Below, in pieces: positions 34,501 through 50,000 of a stretch of DNA of 64,000 nucleotides; the stretch's first letter is position 1, and each line of letters begins with the position of its first letter. The notes under the pieces were generated by a model. The model saw nothing but the letters and a program-made list of their open reading frames with translations. It was not told where the DNA came from and ran no database searches. Made by a program: the position numbers and the translations under genes. The stretch is taken from NCBI GenBank assembly GCA_940671915.1, contig CALNVZ010003435.1, positions 18,020,439-18,084,438 on the forward strand, written 5' to 3'. Source of the DNA: Paracentrotus lividus. Its lineage: Eukaryota; Echinodermata; Echinoidea; Camarodonta; Echinidae.

Positions 34501-37500
34501 TCAACATTCAGGAGGTGAATGACTAACTTTTGTTTTCTTTCTTGATATCTGTTTTTCCTCCTTTCCTTTATTGTTTAGTTTAGTTTATTTACAGGTGTTT
34601 TTTTATTTGACTAAAAATTCTGTTTCTTTTATCCATTCTTCTTCTTCTTTTCTCCCTTACAGGTTTGGCTCACACTTCTCTTTTGTTCTTTGTTTTTTGC
34701 TTTGTTTTTATGTCTTCCCCTTGTTCTTTTACCCGTTTCTCTATTTATTTATTTTTCCCCCTTACTTCTTCTTGTAGGTCTATAAACACACAGTCTACTA
34801 GTGTTCTTTCCTGGGCCTTTTCTCACTTCTTTCAGTCTTTACAACCCCTTAGCCTCTACTCTAATCCCTCTTTTGTTTACTCTCTCTCCCCCCTCCCCCT
34901 CTCCAGCTAATCATCTCTCTTTTGTTCCGTTTGCTGTTTGAGATCAGCTAGCACCTCTGCTTCTTGCTTTTTGATTGGCTGGCTTCTTCACACCTTTCAC
35001 ATCCCCCTTTTGTTCCCTTTGTTCTCTTCCTCCTGGCTTGCCACTTAGGTGTAGCTGTTTTCTATCTTTCTCCATATCCATGTTTGTTCCCTACTTTTCT
35101 GTGTCATTTTGTCTCTGACGAAGATTCTGCTAGGATCGAAAGCTCAGGCTCCTTTTGACTTCATAATAATAGCTGTAACAGGGATGGATTCTGTAGTAAA
35201 AAACAGACAGATCTATGATCATTATAATAGTTGTAAAGGGGACGGATCCTGTCGTAAAGAACAGACAGATCTATCATCACAATAATTGTTGTAATGGGGA
35301 TGGATACTGCAGTAAAGAACAAACAGATCTATCATCAAAATAATAGTTGTAATAGGGATGGATCCTGCAGTAAAGAACAAACAGATCTATCATCATAATA
35401 ATATAGTTGTAATGGGGATGGATACTGCAGTAAAGAACAAACAGATCTATCATCATAATAATGGTTGTAACGGGGATGGATCCTGCAGTAAAGAACAAAC
35501 AAATCTATCATCATAATAATAGTTGTAATGGGGATGGATCCTGCAGTAAAGAACAAACAGATCTATGATCATAATAATAATAGTTGTAACGGGGATGGAT
35601 CCTGCAGTGAAGAATAAACAGATCTATGATCATAATAATAGTTGTAACGGGGATGGATCCTGCAGTAAAGAACAAACAGATCTATGATCATAATAATAGT
35701 TGTAACGGGGATGGATACTGCAGTAAAAGCAGTAAAAAACAAACAGATCTATCATCGTAATAATGGTTGTAATGGGGATGGATCCTGCAGTAAAGAACAG
35801 ACAGATCTATGATCATAATAATAGTTGTAATGGGGATGGACCCTGCAGTAAAGAACAGACAGATCTATGATCATAATAATGGTTGTAATAAGGGTGGATC
35901 CTGCAGTAAAGAACAGACAGATTTATGATCATAATATGGTTGTTAATGGGGATGGATCCTGCAGTAAAGAACAAACAGATCTATGATCATAATATGGTTG
36001 TAATGGGATGGATCCTGCAGTAAAGAACAGACAGATCTATCATATAATAGTTGTAATGGGGATGGATCCTGCAGTAAAGAACAAACAGATTTACGATCAT
36101 AATAATGGTTGTAATGGGGATGGATCCTGCAGTAAAGAACAGACAGATCTATATCATAATAATGGTTGTAATAAGGGTGGATCCTGCAGTAAAGAACAGA
36201 CAGATTATAGATCATAATATAAGTGTAATGGGATGGATCCTGCAGTAAGAACAGACAGATCTATAATCATAATAATGGTTGTAATAAGGTGATCCTGCAG
36301 TAAAGAACAGACAGATCTATGATCATACTAATAGTTGTAATGGGAATGGATCCTGCAGTAAAGAACAGCCAGATCTATGATATATATAATGTTGTAATGG
36401 GATGGATCCTGCAGTAAAGAACAAACAGATTTACGATCATAATAATGGTTGTAATGGGGAGGATCCTGCAGTAAAGAAAAAAACAGATTCTACTTGTGTT
36501 GGCCAAGCTCTGTATTAAAGGGTATGAGCTGTACTTATACAGCACTAGGGAGGTGTTTCACCAAGTACTCATACATTACAACAACTTTACTAACGACTGG
36601 TGATCAGTTTTTGCGCTCAATGACTGAGAATATAGTATAGCACCCAGGAACATGCTCCAGTCGTTTGTAAAGTCGTTGCAACTTTCAAACCACAATTGGT
36701 GAAACACCACCCTGTTCACAAGAAGCACACATCATCATCTATCTAAATAGCTATTAATAGATTCACCATGCTAAGCTTACATGTTATGTCCACATAGTTT
36801 AATTTGAATTTCTGTACTAGGTACAATTTCACAATCTTTGAAAACTGTTGGGTGATATAGGTTTACCTTAGACTGTCTCAGGGGAAATAATTCTTTTCCC
36901 TTCTTGATGTTGTTCTTCAAGAGATTGGTATCAATTATTTTGCTTATTTCCTCTACCCCTCAATCAGTGTTCATCTCACAAACATGAACAAATACAATGT
37001 TTTGTGAAAGAGGTTTCAATTCAAAGTTAATCATTAAATCTGACAGTCAATTCCTGTTACTATGGGGTGTTCGGAACTAAGCCAATCTATTTATAAAAAA
37101 AGCTTGCTACATGCTGAACACATGAGAACATTGAAATTGAATTATGATAACTGCCTCAATATAATAAAATCCTATTGTGTCTATGCTCATATAATGGGAC
37201 TAAACGATGATTAACATTATATTACATTTTGAGAGATATTACTCTCCTAGCCATTGCTCCATGAGCATGTAACAGAGGTGGATATAAGTGCTAGGCATAA
37301 CGCAATAATATCATCGTTTACAGTAATTACACTAAACCTTATCGCAAGTAAGAGATCTACTTACGCTCCATATGGGGAGGTGATATCTAGAAGATCTATT
37401 GCAACGGCCATGAAGACATTAGGTTGATGAGGGTTGGGTACATATCCATAATCCGTTGTCTGGTGCCATCTAAGTGCAGTATAGTTAGCCCTGAGTTGTA

Positions 37501-40500
37501 ACGAGATTTTCTATGTACACAGCTAAAAAGAAGCAAAAATTCATTTTGTCTTCCGATTTAAATACCGTGTTTAAGCAAATATAAGCTAAAATACCATGGA
37601 TGTTATGTACATGAGTTCTCATTTGATGAAAACAGGCCTTAAATTTCGTCAGTCATAGGGGCACTTTTCTTAAGTACAGCACAATGCAAATGTCTGGAAA
37701 AGGGCTCAAAATCTCCAAGGCCAAACAGGGGATTTTGGAAGAGGCATTAAGTCCAGTAAGTGGGACATCCAAGGCAATGGCCTCCATGGCCGTCGATTAA
37801 TTAAGCCCTGTGAAAAATAAACTTTTTTTTTTGTTCCATTGTCTAAGATTTGCTTTTTTCTCTCTATTTATTCCCTCCCTGCACTTCTCAGTTCATATAA
37901 AAAGCTTGAAATAAACAGCAAATTGGTTAAACATTACAATGGACAATGACCTGAATTCATTTACATCAAATTTTTTGCTAATTAAAAGGGATCCGGATAT
38001 ATCTCGGCCTCTGTAGAAGCTTGTCACACCAAAGGGTTAATTAAATAAAGCAAAATAACTTATTAAATTATTAAACACAGAAATTAGAACAGTTGTCAGA
38101 GAAAGACACAGCTGGAAGACAACCATCAAAATCTGCATCAGATGGCTTGGAGATGAAATCAAGAAAGTGATCTTCTAATTGAAGAAACAGCCATCATGCC
38201 CATTACCAATAAGTGTGGCCTGGGATAGGACTTAAAAGCTGGGTTATAGTATTGGTAAATCTCAAAAATATTTTTCCTAATTTTGAGATTTTTTGATATG
38301 GAATGAGAGGTATATGATAAATACATATCAAATCACACACATCAATACTCGTAAACATATAAGCTTCCTTTGCAATCAATGAATGAGAGAAGTGCATTTA
38401 CCTGACAAAACGAAAGGGAAAGATGGGTCTGTCTGTCCTCCAGTTCCTTGATACCATTTATCCCTCAGTCTTCAATCATGGTTGGAAATAAACATTTTAG
38501 CTCGCTGGTGATACAGTATTAGCTTCACCTATAAAGTAATACATAGTTTGTTCATTTGTATGTCAACTACTATGTAGCCTACCATTGACAAAAGAATTAC
38601 TAGCTGTTTCACATGATATGGGTTACTGTAATAAAGGTTATTTTTTCGCAGTGGTTTTATTTTTGTGAATTTCACGAGTCCATATTCATGGAAATTTCCA
38701 CTTCAACATAAGGCTATTTATAGTAATGAAAACATCACAAAAATCGCCAAATTATCCAAGCGCGAATTTCCCAAACTAGTCCAAAATCGTGAATATATTG
38801 GCTTACAGTGTAACCAAATGCATTGGTAATGCAATCTGAGTGTTGCTTGTTGCCTATTTTTGTGCCGACAGGCAAATACAGCACACGGTAGAAGTTGCCA
38901 ATGCAAACAGAGCATATAAAGATTGATACATTTGGGCTTCTGAATAGAAAAAAAATATGGAAACTTCTTTGTTCAGTTGATCACTTATTCACGATGACAT
39001 AATAATTAATCACCGATTATATTCGCTATCATAATGTTCACACTTTTGTTGTAAAAAGCACCTTGATCAATGCCTAAAACTGGGAAAGCCTATAGATCAA
39101 TGAGCAAAAAACCCAATAACAATTTATCAATTACATATGATGTTAAAAAGCTTATTTAAATGCATAAGATATTCATTATTAATAACAGTTACATATCTTT
39201 ATTTACGCAAAACATATACGCCCAAAGCACACCAATTTATTCATGCAGGTTCTATTCTAAAGCTTTAATCACAACAGATAAGCTAACATCATTTCTTGGA
39301 GTTTTGTTGCCATAAGGATTCTAAATGCATTCGTATTCTCCAATAAACTGGTGTAATGACTGGATAATGCACTCTCATGATACAATAGACATGCAAATAT
39401 GTAGTGTCTTTTGGAATTTGGGATAATTCAATTGGTGCTTGTTTGAAGATTCACTTGCAAGCTGACAAATGATATTTCATGATGCATCTTTGGGCTGGAG
39501 TTACATCTTACCTGATACCAGATAGCTCCTTTGATGGTCATATTGAGCATAGAGAGATTATGCCATTCCAGAGTCACTGTGATCATGAGGACCTTTTACA
39601 GCTGGGCTATTCATCATCATCTTAGAATGCTGATTACAAATAGATACAAACAATTCTAGAGTCAAATCCATACGATCAGAGACACTTACGGTATCCGCTG
39701 TTAGTTTCGCGTTGAGCGGCCTCAAACATTATTCGCTGGTTTTAAATTTGCGCTGCATTTTCAAAACATGCATAAGAAATCATGCTCATATATTCGCGTG
39801 TTTTTAAATTCGTGCCTGCCGATCTTTGCGCAAAATTTAATGTAAAGATGAGTGGTTCTAAACACATTTCACTCATTGTATCAACATTCGATTATCAGCG
39901 ACCTACAGAATAAGTTGACTATATTTACTGAATAGATTGAGGGAAATTGATTTTCAGTGAGCAAAATGGACATGACAAGAAATGCCAACTGTATTTTAAC
40001 TCCTGTAAATATTTTAAATTTTTTGTGACTTTGGTAACTTTGATTTGAATGTAACTGAATTTAACAATAATATGGTTCATTTACCCAGGTTAACCACTTC
40101 AGTTTTGATATTTAAATGTTATCACATGGCTCTTAACAATGTGATTACCTTAAGCGTTTTGCTAGAAGGATATTAACCACCCTTCATTTATCATTATACC
40201 TCCAACATATACTGAAGACTACTGCTTATCATTCACTGCCTGGCTCCTTGAGCTACTGGATATAGTACTCTACCTTGGTGACTGAAAAGTTGTGGACAAA
40301 ACTAGCCACTATATAAAGACTTGAATCAGTTGAAAAATCATTTGGAGGCCTATTATTTTGTCAGAAAACAGATAGTTTGTAGATGGATGCAGTAACATTG
40401 AGCGATAATTCAAATCGTAATTTATTGAAATAGCTCATTTTGATCTACATATAGGTTAGTATGGAATTGCTTAAAATTTACAAATAATTGCTTGCTTTAC

Positions 40501-41036
40501 TATTCCGATATCTACGATTTCATACCTGATTTTAAAAATCATTTTCGGATGCTTTTCAAACAGTATCCCCACACTCAGCCTGCTGGGCAGACGCCACTGA
40601 TGCTCGCAACAGGGGGTGCATCATGGTGGTGATTTGATTGCGCAAGGCCGTTGTCCAATAAGCCTTGTTTGTTCCACTGTTTTAAGAACTAAATGACTTG
40701 CTCTGAAATTTCATTAGTTTGATTTTACAGTCAGAGCAATAGGATTTACTAATTTTGTTCCATCTGCACTCGTTTTGGGAAGTTACTGAAACACTTTGCC
40801 ATATATGTAGCACCATGTACATCGGACAACTAAGATATTGAGCCAGAACTTGAAGACTATCTTATCACATCCTCACAAAAATGAGGATGTGATGATGACT
40901 GTGACAATAATTTAGATAATACAATCATGTACAAATGTATCGAAAGACAACTGAAAGGATAACATGCTTAGTGCTCGACGAAACAAAAGATAATAATTAA
41001 TAATAATTATCTTCAAAAGTAAATAATAAATAATTT

Positions 41037-41073
<37 letters not shown>

Positions 41074-44000
41074 GTTGTATTTTTTTTATATAAATCAATA
41101 TTTTCTTTAAAAATTTGCAATGTACAGGCACACATATCTTTCATAGATAATTTTATTAGATTCTTTTTCATGGTTTCAGACATGCAGTTGCCGCTCATAC
41201 ATTGTTTAGTTAGTTCTTCTATGATACACAATTTGAACAAGTAATAAATGGAAATGGGGCTTGATAACCTCCTATTTTATAATCTCACCTCTCTTTCTTA
41301 ACATTGCACTTAGCTAGAACATCAGGTGAGGACCAGTCTTTACAGGGGTCCCGCCCCAGTTTGATGAAACCAGTCCTATATGAACCTTAGATGGTTGTAT
41401 AGATTGACACATAGAACAACACAGAGCTAAAAATACAGGAATCCTGGTTCTCCTTTCCCTAGCACATCTGTTGATATAAAAATATACACAAATTACTATA
41501 AATTCACAATAAAATGAACTGATTTGGTTACATGATAATTGGTATGACACATAGTTTGGACAAAACAATAATGTAAATCCATTACAACCAACAAGCTTTT
41601 AAAGTTTTTCTAAATCAATTCAATTGTCCATTTCCTGGACACAAATCAACTTGCAATTAATATGGCGGAAAAATTTTTTTTAAATAAATTTAAAGTGTAA
41701 CATGTTTTTTTTGCTGAAACAATTCCATTCAAATATTACTGCTTTTAAAGATGAACTTAACATAAAATTTCTTATTTAGGGGACAGACTAAATGCTACTC
41801 TTTTTTTAAGGCGAAATGCAACAAAACTTGTTTGAAAATAACTCACCCTATCCATTTATTATTCCTTACAAGAAATGAATTCTTGAGCAATGTTAAGCTA
41901 GTCTCAAGGAATAGTTGAGTATCTATACATCACTAATATCAAACAGTTTCAGCTCTAAGGCTGAGCCATTAATTACCTCATCATCAGAGGATTGTAAATT
42001 TCTGACACCTGTTCCATACAAAGGTATAATTTTTGCGTCATTTTGCATTTATGCGTCTTCTATTTCCTACAGAATGTCAATTTAATTTTGTATTATATAT
42101 CTTAAATATACCACAAAATGTATTTGTATGTATGCAGTTAAAAACATTATTTTGTAAATTATATTATCAAATGTTATCTTGTACAATTCTGTTTTGATAT
42201 GATTTCTTTGGAAAATAATAAAAATAAAGCTGACATTGAAATTGAATTTGATTTGATTGATTGATTGATTAGGGTTTAACGACACTACCACACATGTGTC
42301 ATATAAGTGTCAAACTAGATATTACTTAATGCGTATACTGAGTTAGTTGGGTGGCTACTTTCCCGGGAAAAAATTCCCTACTCTTTCGAATAGGAAAGCA
42401 GGTTCTTTAACGTGCAAGTGGGGTTGCTCTCCATCACAGCGGACCGACGGCTTAAAGTCTCCTCCGAAAGACTATAGTAATTTTTAATGTCTTAATATTG
42501 TCATAGCTGCTTTGATAAGCTTCAATGTTATTTTTTAAATCTGAGAAAAAGAATAATTCTTTAAGGAAATCCACAATCTTGAGCGTGAAACGTCACAAAA
42601 TAACGTTTTTAAATCCGGTATCATAAAATTAGTCCGTATGGTGCTAAATTCAACACATTAAATAAGGATATGCTTAACTGATAAAAACAATCACACGATA
42701 CACAACGGGCAGTTCCTCCGCTGCAAGCAAATAAGAGTGCGTCAAATGAGAATGACCGATTCTAACACGGTCACACAAATATCATCACGTCGTTTAGTTA
42801 AGGGGATTGTATTATGTGGTTTGATTACTGATTGGTGTTGGTATAGTTTATTGACAGGGTTTAAATCCCATGACGTTTGCCATTTTCTTCTAATGTAAAT
42901 ATTAATTTTCGACTTTAGATCTGTACAATGGGATCTGTATTTAGTTACCTCTAATTGAGAGCTTCTTTAGCTAACTTGTCAGCTTTTTCATTTCCTTTGA
43001 TACCTGTATGGCTCGGTATCCATGCGAAAACCACTTTTTGCATAGTAATCAAGTTTATATAGAGATTCTAGTAACTGTACAACAAAGGGGTGTTTAAGGT
43101 TTCTGCACTGCAAAGCCATAATACTAGATAAGGAATCTGTAAAAATTACAAAGTGTCTTTTATTCGTGTTTTCAACAATGTGTAAGGCCATTTTCAAGGC
43201 AACAATTCTGCAGTGTATATAGACGCACTAGACATACTAATTCATTATACCAGATTACATGTACATATCTACATCCGGGTGAGAACAATAGTAGCTAAAA
43301 TGCCTTTCATACTCACCTGGATCTGGTCTTGACCAAGGTTTATAGGAGACCTGGAATGTCATAATATGGCACTGATGAATCATTTTGGAAGATAGATAGC
43401 ACCCTGATATCAGTGTATTGAATGGATTGCTCCATTGATACGGATCCATTGAAAGCCTGCAAAATAACCACACATGAATCTGAATAATTGGACTTGATCC
43501 ATTCATTAAAGGAAAGAGTACGTTTTGATGTTTATAAAAAATTAACTGAATTGAACTGTAGTATAAATATTATCAGAGTAATTATTTGAAGAAACAAATT
43601 ATATAGAAGCTCCATGATCTTGTTGAGTTACCAATCGGAATCAATTACAACCAAATCAGTATAATTTTGTATACGGCTATTATGCATAAAATACACAGTG
43701 AGTGAGCTACGATATTGTGTGAAGTTGTAATTTCATTAAATTGTATTTTTATAGGTCATAAGTCTAATGATAATAAATTAGAGGTAAAATGTATCTATCC
43801 ATTGGAGGAAAAATCTTTCCAAAATTAGTAGGCCTACACCACCTAATTTGAAAGCTGCTCTCAAGTGACCTATAAATAATAAAATATTAATATAAACTTT
43901 GTCATCCTTTCATGGATTTTTGTCACACCAGTCAGGGCGCGACAACCCGCTTGCCCGCTTGCCGGGGCAAGTGAAACAACGGGCGGCAGCAAGTTAAAGT

Positions 44001-47000
44001 CACTTTCCCGATCGGGCAAGCGATGATTTCAGCAAAGTGCAACACGAGCATGTTGAAGGCCGCTTTGCAGCCAGCCCGAGCGGCCCAGGCAATCGTCGGT
44101 GCTGGTTATAGCATCAACGATTTCCCATAACATTTCACTTCAAAAACACAAAAAGAGGTGTTATAAACACAAACTAGACAAAATAGTTACACAGGGCTCT
44201 CTATGTAGAAAACATTACCTTACAATTGAAATGAAATCCCTAAAACTGTGAAAAGCCAATTTGTTATTCTAAATATCTCGCCGATCTGCAGAGCTTCCGC
44301 CGATGTATGGTGCTAGTCTTAACATACAGACTCATTGTCTATATATATATTAGATGAGAAAATAATTAAAATTCGGATATATTTCTTTCTTCACTTTGTT
44401 AATGTTCATTTCAATGCTATTTTTCTGTTTGTTACATGTAAAAATAAGATAATTGACATGAAATGATTTAACTAAATTTTTAATTAATATTTTTAATAAT
44501 TTTTTTAAATTTTAATTTTTTTTTTTTTTTTTTTTTTTATAGATCCAAATTTAGTGGTGCTTTGTCCTTCTGAGGCTCTTTGTTCGTGGACATATGAGAT
44601 GAATATTGCTACTAAAAAATATCTTTAATCAAGAAAATGACAATAAAATTGGGCAAGTGTTTTTTCCTCTCGGGCAAGTAAAAAAAAATTTCACTTGCCA
44701 ATAGGCAAGTGAAAAATAATTTTTTTGTAGCGGCCTGCACCTCCACTAAAATGCTCTCTTCATTTTTTGCTTAACAGTTCATTCTCCATTATGACTTTAG
44801 GTTTACCTGTTTAACATCAAATGCCATGTTGCTTGTCCGCTACACACCAAACATCTCCAAACAGAACATCTTGAAGGTCAATGAACTCTTGACCTTGATT
44901 GTTTGAGGTAACCTGATTCAAAGGGACCACTGGGAGGCTGAGGGTCAGGTTCACACGCCATATACACCATCGGAGGTAAAGAAAGCTGTAGGTATAATTA
45001 TGTGAGAGGCCCAAAGGGTGGAGGATCAAGAGGTTACCGTATCACACATCAGTCAAAGGTAAAAAAAAGCTCTGTGAAACCAGTATGTAGAGCCAAGAAG
45101 TTTGTGGTCATATTCCATTGCTAAATATCATAAAAGAAGATCCTAGCCATTAGACGATGAAACTGATGCAAAGATATACCCCAAGATTGTGAATTTTTTT
45201 AAACAAAACAATGAAGGGATGGAGACAGCTTAGTTTGCGTACAGTCATCTCCTTTGAAGTGTGGTTAACAACTAACAATAAATATCCGTTATAACTGTTG
45301 TTAATAATTCAAGACATTTAAGGTTTTTTATTTATTTAGATAATAGAGTGAAATAAAACAGTTCGAATCAATCGGAAGTGTCAGTCAGTGGATAAGAGCG
45401 TACCACCTCATAATCTGGGAGGATCGTGCATTCGGTCCCGCCCCGCGCATATCTAAGACAGGAACAAATTGGTAGTTTGGTGCTCCCTGTTTGGCATGCA
45501 CAGAATAGAGGCAAGGCGTCTTCTGGCGCTGTCAGCGGCTGCGGCCTACGAGAAAAGGGCAAATACAGATATGCTTTTACGGACAAAAAATTGGACAATT
45601 TCTTTTGCTTTTTTTCCCGTGTGTTTATGCAAAATATTTGAAGCTGAGCTAGGCTACATACCATAGCTGACTCGCTCCTTTGGGTTCTGTTTGTAGATTA
45701 TCCTTGAACTCCCAGGGATTCAGCCCCAAGGTCTGGAGTAACCCAGATGACGGCACTTGACGGTCCATTTGCAGTACTATGTGATGTGAGTATATGCTGC
45801 CAATTTGAAGGAGCTCAGCTACCGATAGGAAAAATAAGGTCTGGATTAATGGTGATTTAAATTCATTGTGCGTACAGAAGCAGTCATGAGACGTTTTTGA
45901 AAGATAATTGGTAATAAAATATTTTGTTTCCTAATTGGCTTACAATTAATTGACGTTTAATTTCTTTTTTATAGAGAAATAAAATAAGAGGTTTCAGCAA
46001 TTGATTAAAGTACAGTATGTGTACTAGAAAGCAATCAGAATGCTTTCAAGAGCAAGTAAATGTTTTGAAAAGAATGTAATAAAATTTTGTTTCCTATAAT
46101 TAGGCATAATTGACGTTTAATGTTTTTTTATAGAAAAAATAAAATAAGCATTTTAGCAACTTCGGCATCGTAAAAACGATTTATTATCAACTAAAAAAGA
46201 AAAAGCTATTAAAACATAGGGCTGTAAATTCATTGAATGCACATTGATGAGCTGGTAAGGCAGAACTAATCTATTATAATTTACACTTTATAGATCTCAG
46301 TAACGTTGTTTAGCCCTACGTAGCACGCCTAGTTACAATTTTTTGTTTTAACTTTAATTCTACAAAATAATTTACAAGGTATTTATTGTGTTTTTGTTTA
46401 ATATTCATTTGTAGATGTTTGTAGAAGTCTTAACTACATTTATTATTTAATTTTAATGTTGTTATCTTTAATATTGTGGTAATATTCCTTGATTGATTAT
46501 TTCATTAACTAGTCAGATGCAAATGCATTTTTATTTCCATTCAAGGCTAGTAAAATATATTACATGACTGCTATACCCGGCGGGAAACCGCCGAGAGCAC
46601 CACAAAATTTGGGCTCTTTCGTGACATGGTGTGAGTCTCTTAGATCTTATACTTGGTGTTGCAGAAAACTTCTCGAGAGTGAAACGTCATAGACTAGTCT
46701 CATGTCTCACACACGGTTCCACAGCACGGCAAGTGGGAGGCTACGGTGCAGTGAGCCGGAGGGACAGCGGCGGACTGGGGAGTGGAATTCAAAATTACAC
46801 ACCGCGCTCGCGGTACGTGCATCGTGTGTTCTCTGTCAGCCAAGGAAAGCAAACAAGGGCCAAATATTAACTTCTTAGATTCAGTAGTAGATATTGAATG
46901 TCTTAAAATTCGGCTAGACTCCTTTGTACCAGCACTAAAATTGAAAAAGAAAGTGAAGGATTCAGTTTGACGTCACTCTGCAGTCACTGTAGCTCGTTTG

Positions 47001-50000
47001 CAAATAGTGGATTTCCTGTGCATACCACGATCATCCGACCCCTTTTTGTTACGATCGACGTGATACACAGGTGTGGGGAGGAGTGGGGGGGCGGCCGGAC
47101 GAAGGTAAGAAGCCGGGTTTCATGAAAAGAAGGACTAGAGAAGCCAAAAGGACAGCTTGGATTGAAGGATGTGGTTTGCTCGTGTTAGCTTGTCCTGGCT
47201 GTTGTTGGTTGTTCTTTAGTGTGATGTTCGCTACATTTACCGGCGGTGGTAGTTAGGGTCGGTTTCAGGGTTTTGACTTTTTTTTTCCTATTGTATTATC
47301 TGTAAGAAGAAGATTTTTGCATTGACATTGGAGCATGCATGGTTCAACACTCTATTTTCGGTAATGGACAGTGTGGGCTTGTTTGCGAGTGATGTGTGAT
47401 GATGCCACATTCTGGCAACTGCAGGTCTGCTCAAGTGTAGTTACCATGAGAGACATTACCTATTGTAGCGGTTCAATATCAGTATTGTTTAACTTAGTTT
47501 AATTGGTATTCATGTAATTAGATATGAGATCCTACATTCGTTGTGTCTCGTTGTGTGTGTGGTATTTTTTTTTCTCGTTAGTACTGGTCTGAAAAATGTT
47601 AACCAGTAACGAAATCTAATTTAATGTATAATACATGTTCTTGCTTTCAGTTAATACTCTCATATTCATTAGGGCGTATTATTAACATACGTATGAGGGT
47701 CAGCAGTGAACTGAATACTTATTGTCAATGGGCACAGACTATCGATTAAAAAGGTAATGCTGAGTTTGTTGAATTGCTGAGATACAAATGTACAAAGTTG
47801 TAATGGCTAGTTGAAAAATAAAAAATTTTCTACTTCATATGTCCAATTAGATTGATTCTAATATGATTTCTTTCAAATGGATTTGAATATAAAAATTTAA
47901 ATATTGCTCGCTGGCTACTGCTCTGCTGCTAGAGGAACAGGTGTCTACCTAACTAACGACACCCCGTGTTCAGAAGGCGACGGGGCTGTAACTTCCACAA
48001 CTCATTACAGAGAAATAATCAGCGAAGAGAGCGCTCAGAGGATGATAACTTGGTCACTTTAATCAATTCTAAGTAAAGTTGTTGTATAGGTTTCTATGTA
48101 TGTTTCCACGCTAGACAACGACTAAAAATGTAAAGTATATAGAGCTTTCTTGACTTACAATTTGATTTTTCCGTTGGCCTGTCTCTTCTCCATAGTGTTG
48201 GTGCAATCGTGCAGATTTTCATGAAGTCATTTGACTGTCAAGACGATGGCGAAGACACAAGCACGCACAGGATGAGATATAAGCGTTGATGGACCTCAAT
48301 TTCCTTGTATTTTCTACATTAAATTATATGATTACTTATGTGAACATTCCAGATTACCAATTGAGGAAAAGCTTCAAAGATTGGATTCAATGTTAGTATG
48401 AATTCAAAAAGGCTATTTTTGACGGCAACAGAAATTGTGATGGTATAGTATAGATGTTGTTCAAAACTGCGCCAAATATGTCTACTGCGGTTCAGTTGCC
48501 GTGCGCTTCGCGACCGGGCTGGGTCGGTTTAGGTTCTACCCTGTTTGCTTTCCTCTCAGATACATTCGATTGCCAGCGTACTACTCAGATCATATGGTCC
48601 TATCAGAGAGCTTCGCAGAAGTTGCTGTCATTGGGGCCTGTAAAGAATGACAAATAACATACTTTCAACAGGTACAATACTATAGCAAAGGCCTACATGC
48701 AGGTGAATCTCCAGAATTTATTTTTATTTGATTAAACCTAGTCGATCTGTCCCAGCTTTATTTGGACTTAACTCTTTTTTTTTCTTTTTTTTTACCTTTC
48801 TATTCCTCTTTGCCTCTCCTTCTCTCATTCTCTCTCTCTTATTAGTTTTTTTTTTTTCTCTTTTTTCCCTATGCCCCTTTCTCTATTTGTTTTCTCTTTC
48901 TTACTATTCATATAATCCATGTCCTATGGTATGGTATATTCTCTTTTCTTTCCACATAAATATCATTTTATTTTTTTGGAACTTAAGGAGAAGAAATATA
49001 TATGAAGTTAATATGAAGATCTTACATCTCATGAGAAAAAAAAATATTGGAAGTTTCCTCTCATTGACCCTAGCCCCTTAACTTCATTATAATTTACACA
49101 GCTTCTTTACATGATGGTGTATGGCGATGACCTTGACCCACGACATCCAACTGCAGTGTTCCCTCACATCAGAGTTACCTCAGACAATCAAGGAGTCGCA
49201 AGAGTTCATATGACTTCAAGATGTTCTCTTTGGAATGTATGGGGTGTGTAGTGGACAAAGCAACTGCATTGAATTAGAATGGTAAGTTTGATTCTTGTTT
49301 ATTGATAATCTCCTATATGTTTCTTGTCTCCAACACCAATTCTGCTTGTCTCCCCTTCTCAACAGAATTTGACTCAACTCTAACGGTATGTTCCATTGAT
49401 AAACCTATGTGATATTTATTTTTGCTAGAAACTGTAGATATCTTAGCCCTGGAAAAAAAATTATCATGATAGTCGTGCAGTGGATGAGGTCAATATTAAG
49501 TTATGATCATGGAAGGTGTTAGATAGATTCAATANNNNNNNNNNNNNNNNNNNNNNNNNCAGTAAAGAACAAACAGGGGAGCATTTCATCAAAGGACTTG
49601 TCAGATATTTTATCCGACAAAATTTGCTCTCAGCCAATCAGACACAAGCATTTCAGTAGCTTATAACAGTTTGTCGGATAAAACGTCCGACAAGTCCTTT
49701 GATGAAATGCCCCCCTGATCTATCATCATAATAATAGTTGTAATGGGGATGGATCCTGCAGTAAAGAACAGACAGATCTATGATCATAATAATGCAGTAT
49801 GTAGGTGAAACCAAGACCACTCTCAAAAGACGCTTCTATGGGGCACAGATTCACTGTCACCACCACCAAGCTTGACATCCAGTTGGGAACCATTTCAACC
49901 TTCTTAACCACTCCATCTCAGACATGTCTCTACAGGGCATTGAATTTTTAGGCACCCGTCCTGATTCTGTCCGTATCAGCAGAGAGAAGTTCTGGATGAG

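Noticed and set aside
46631..47256. Frames in the SIAE upstream region of copy B
   Set aside because: Not conserved in copy C (62480-63000), where indels change every frame.
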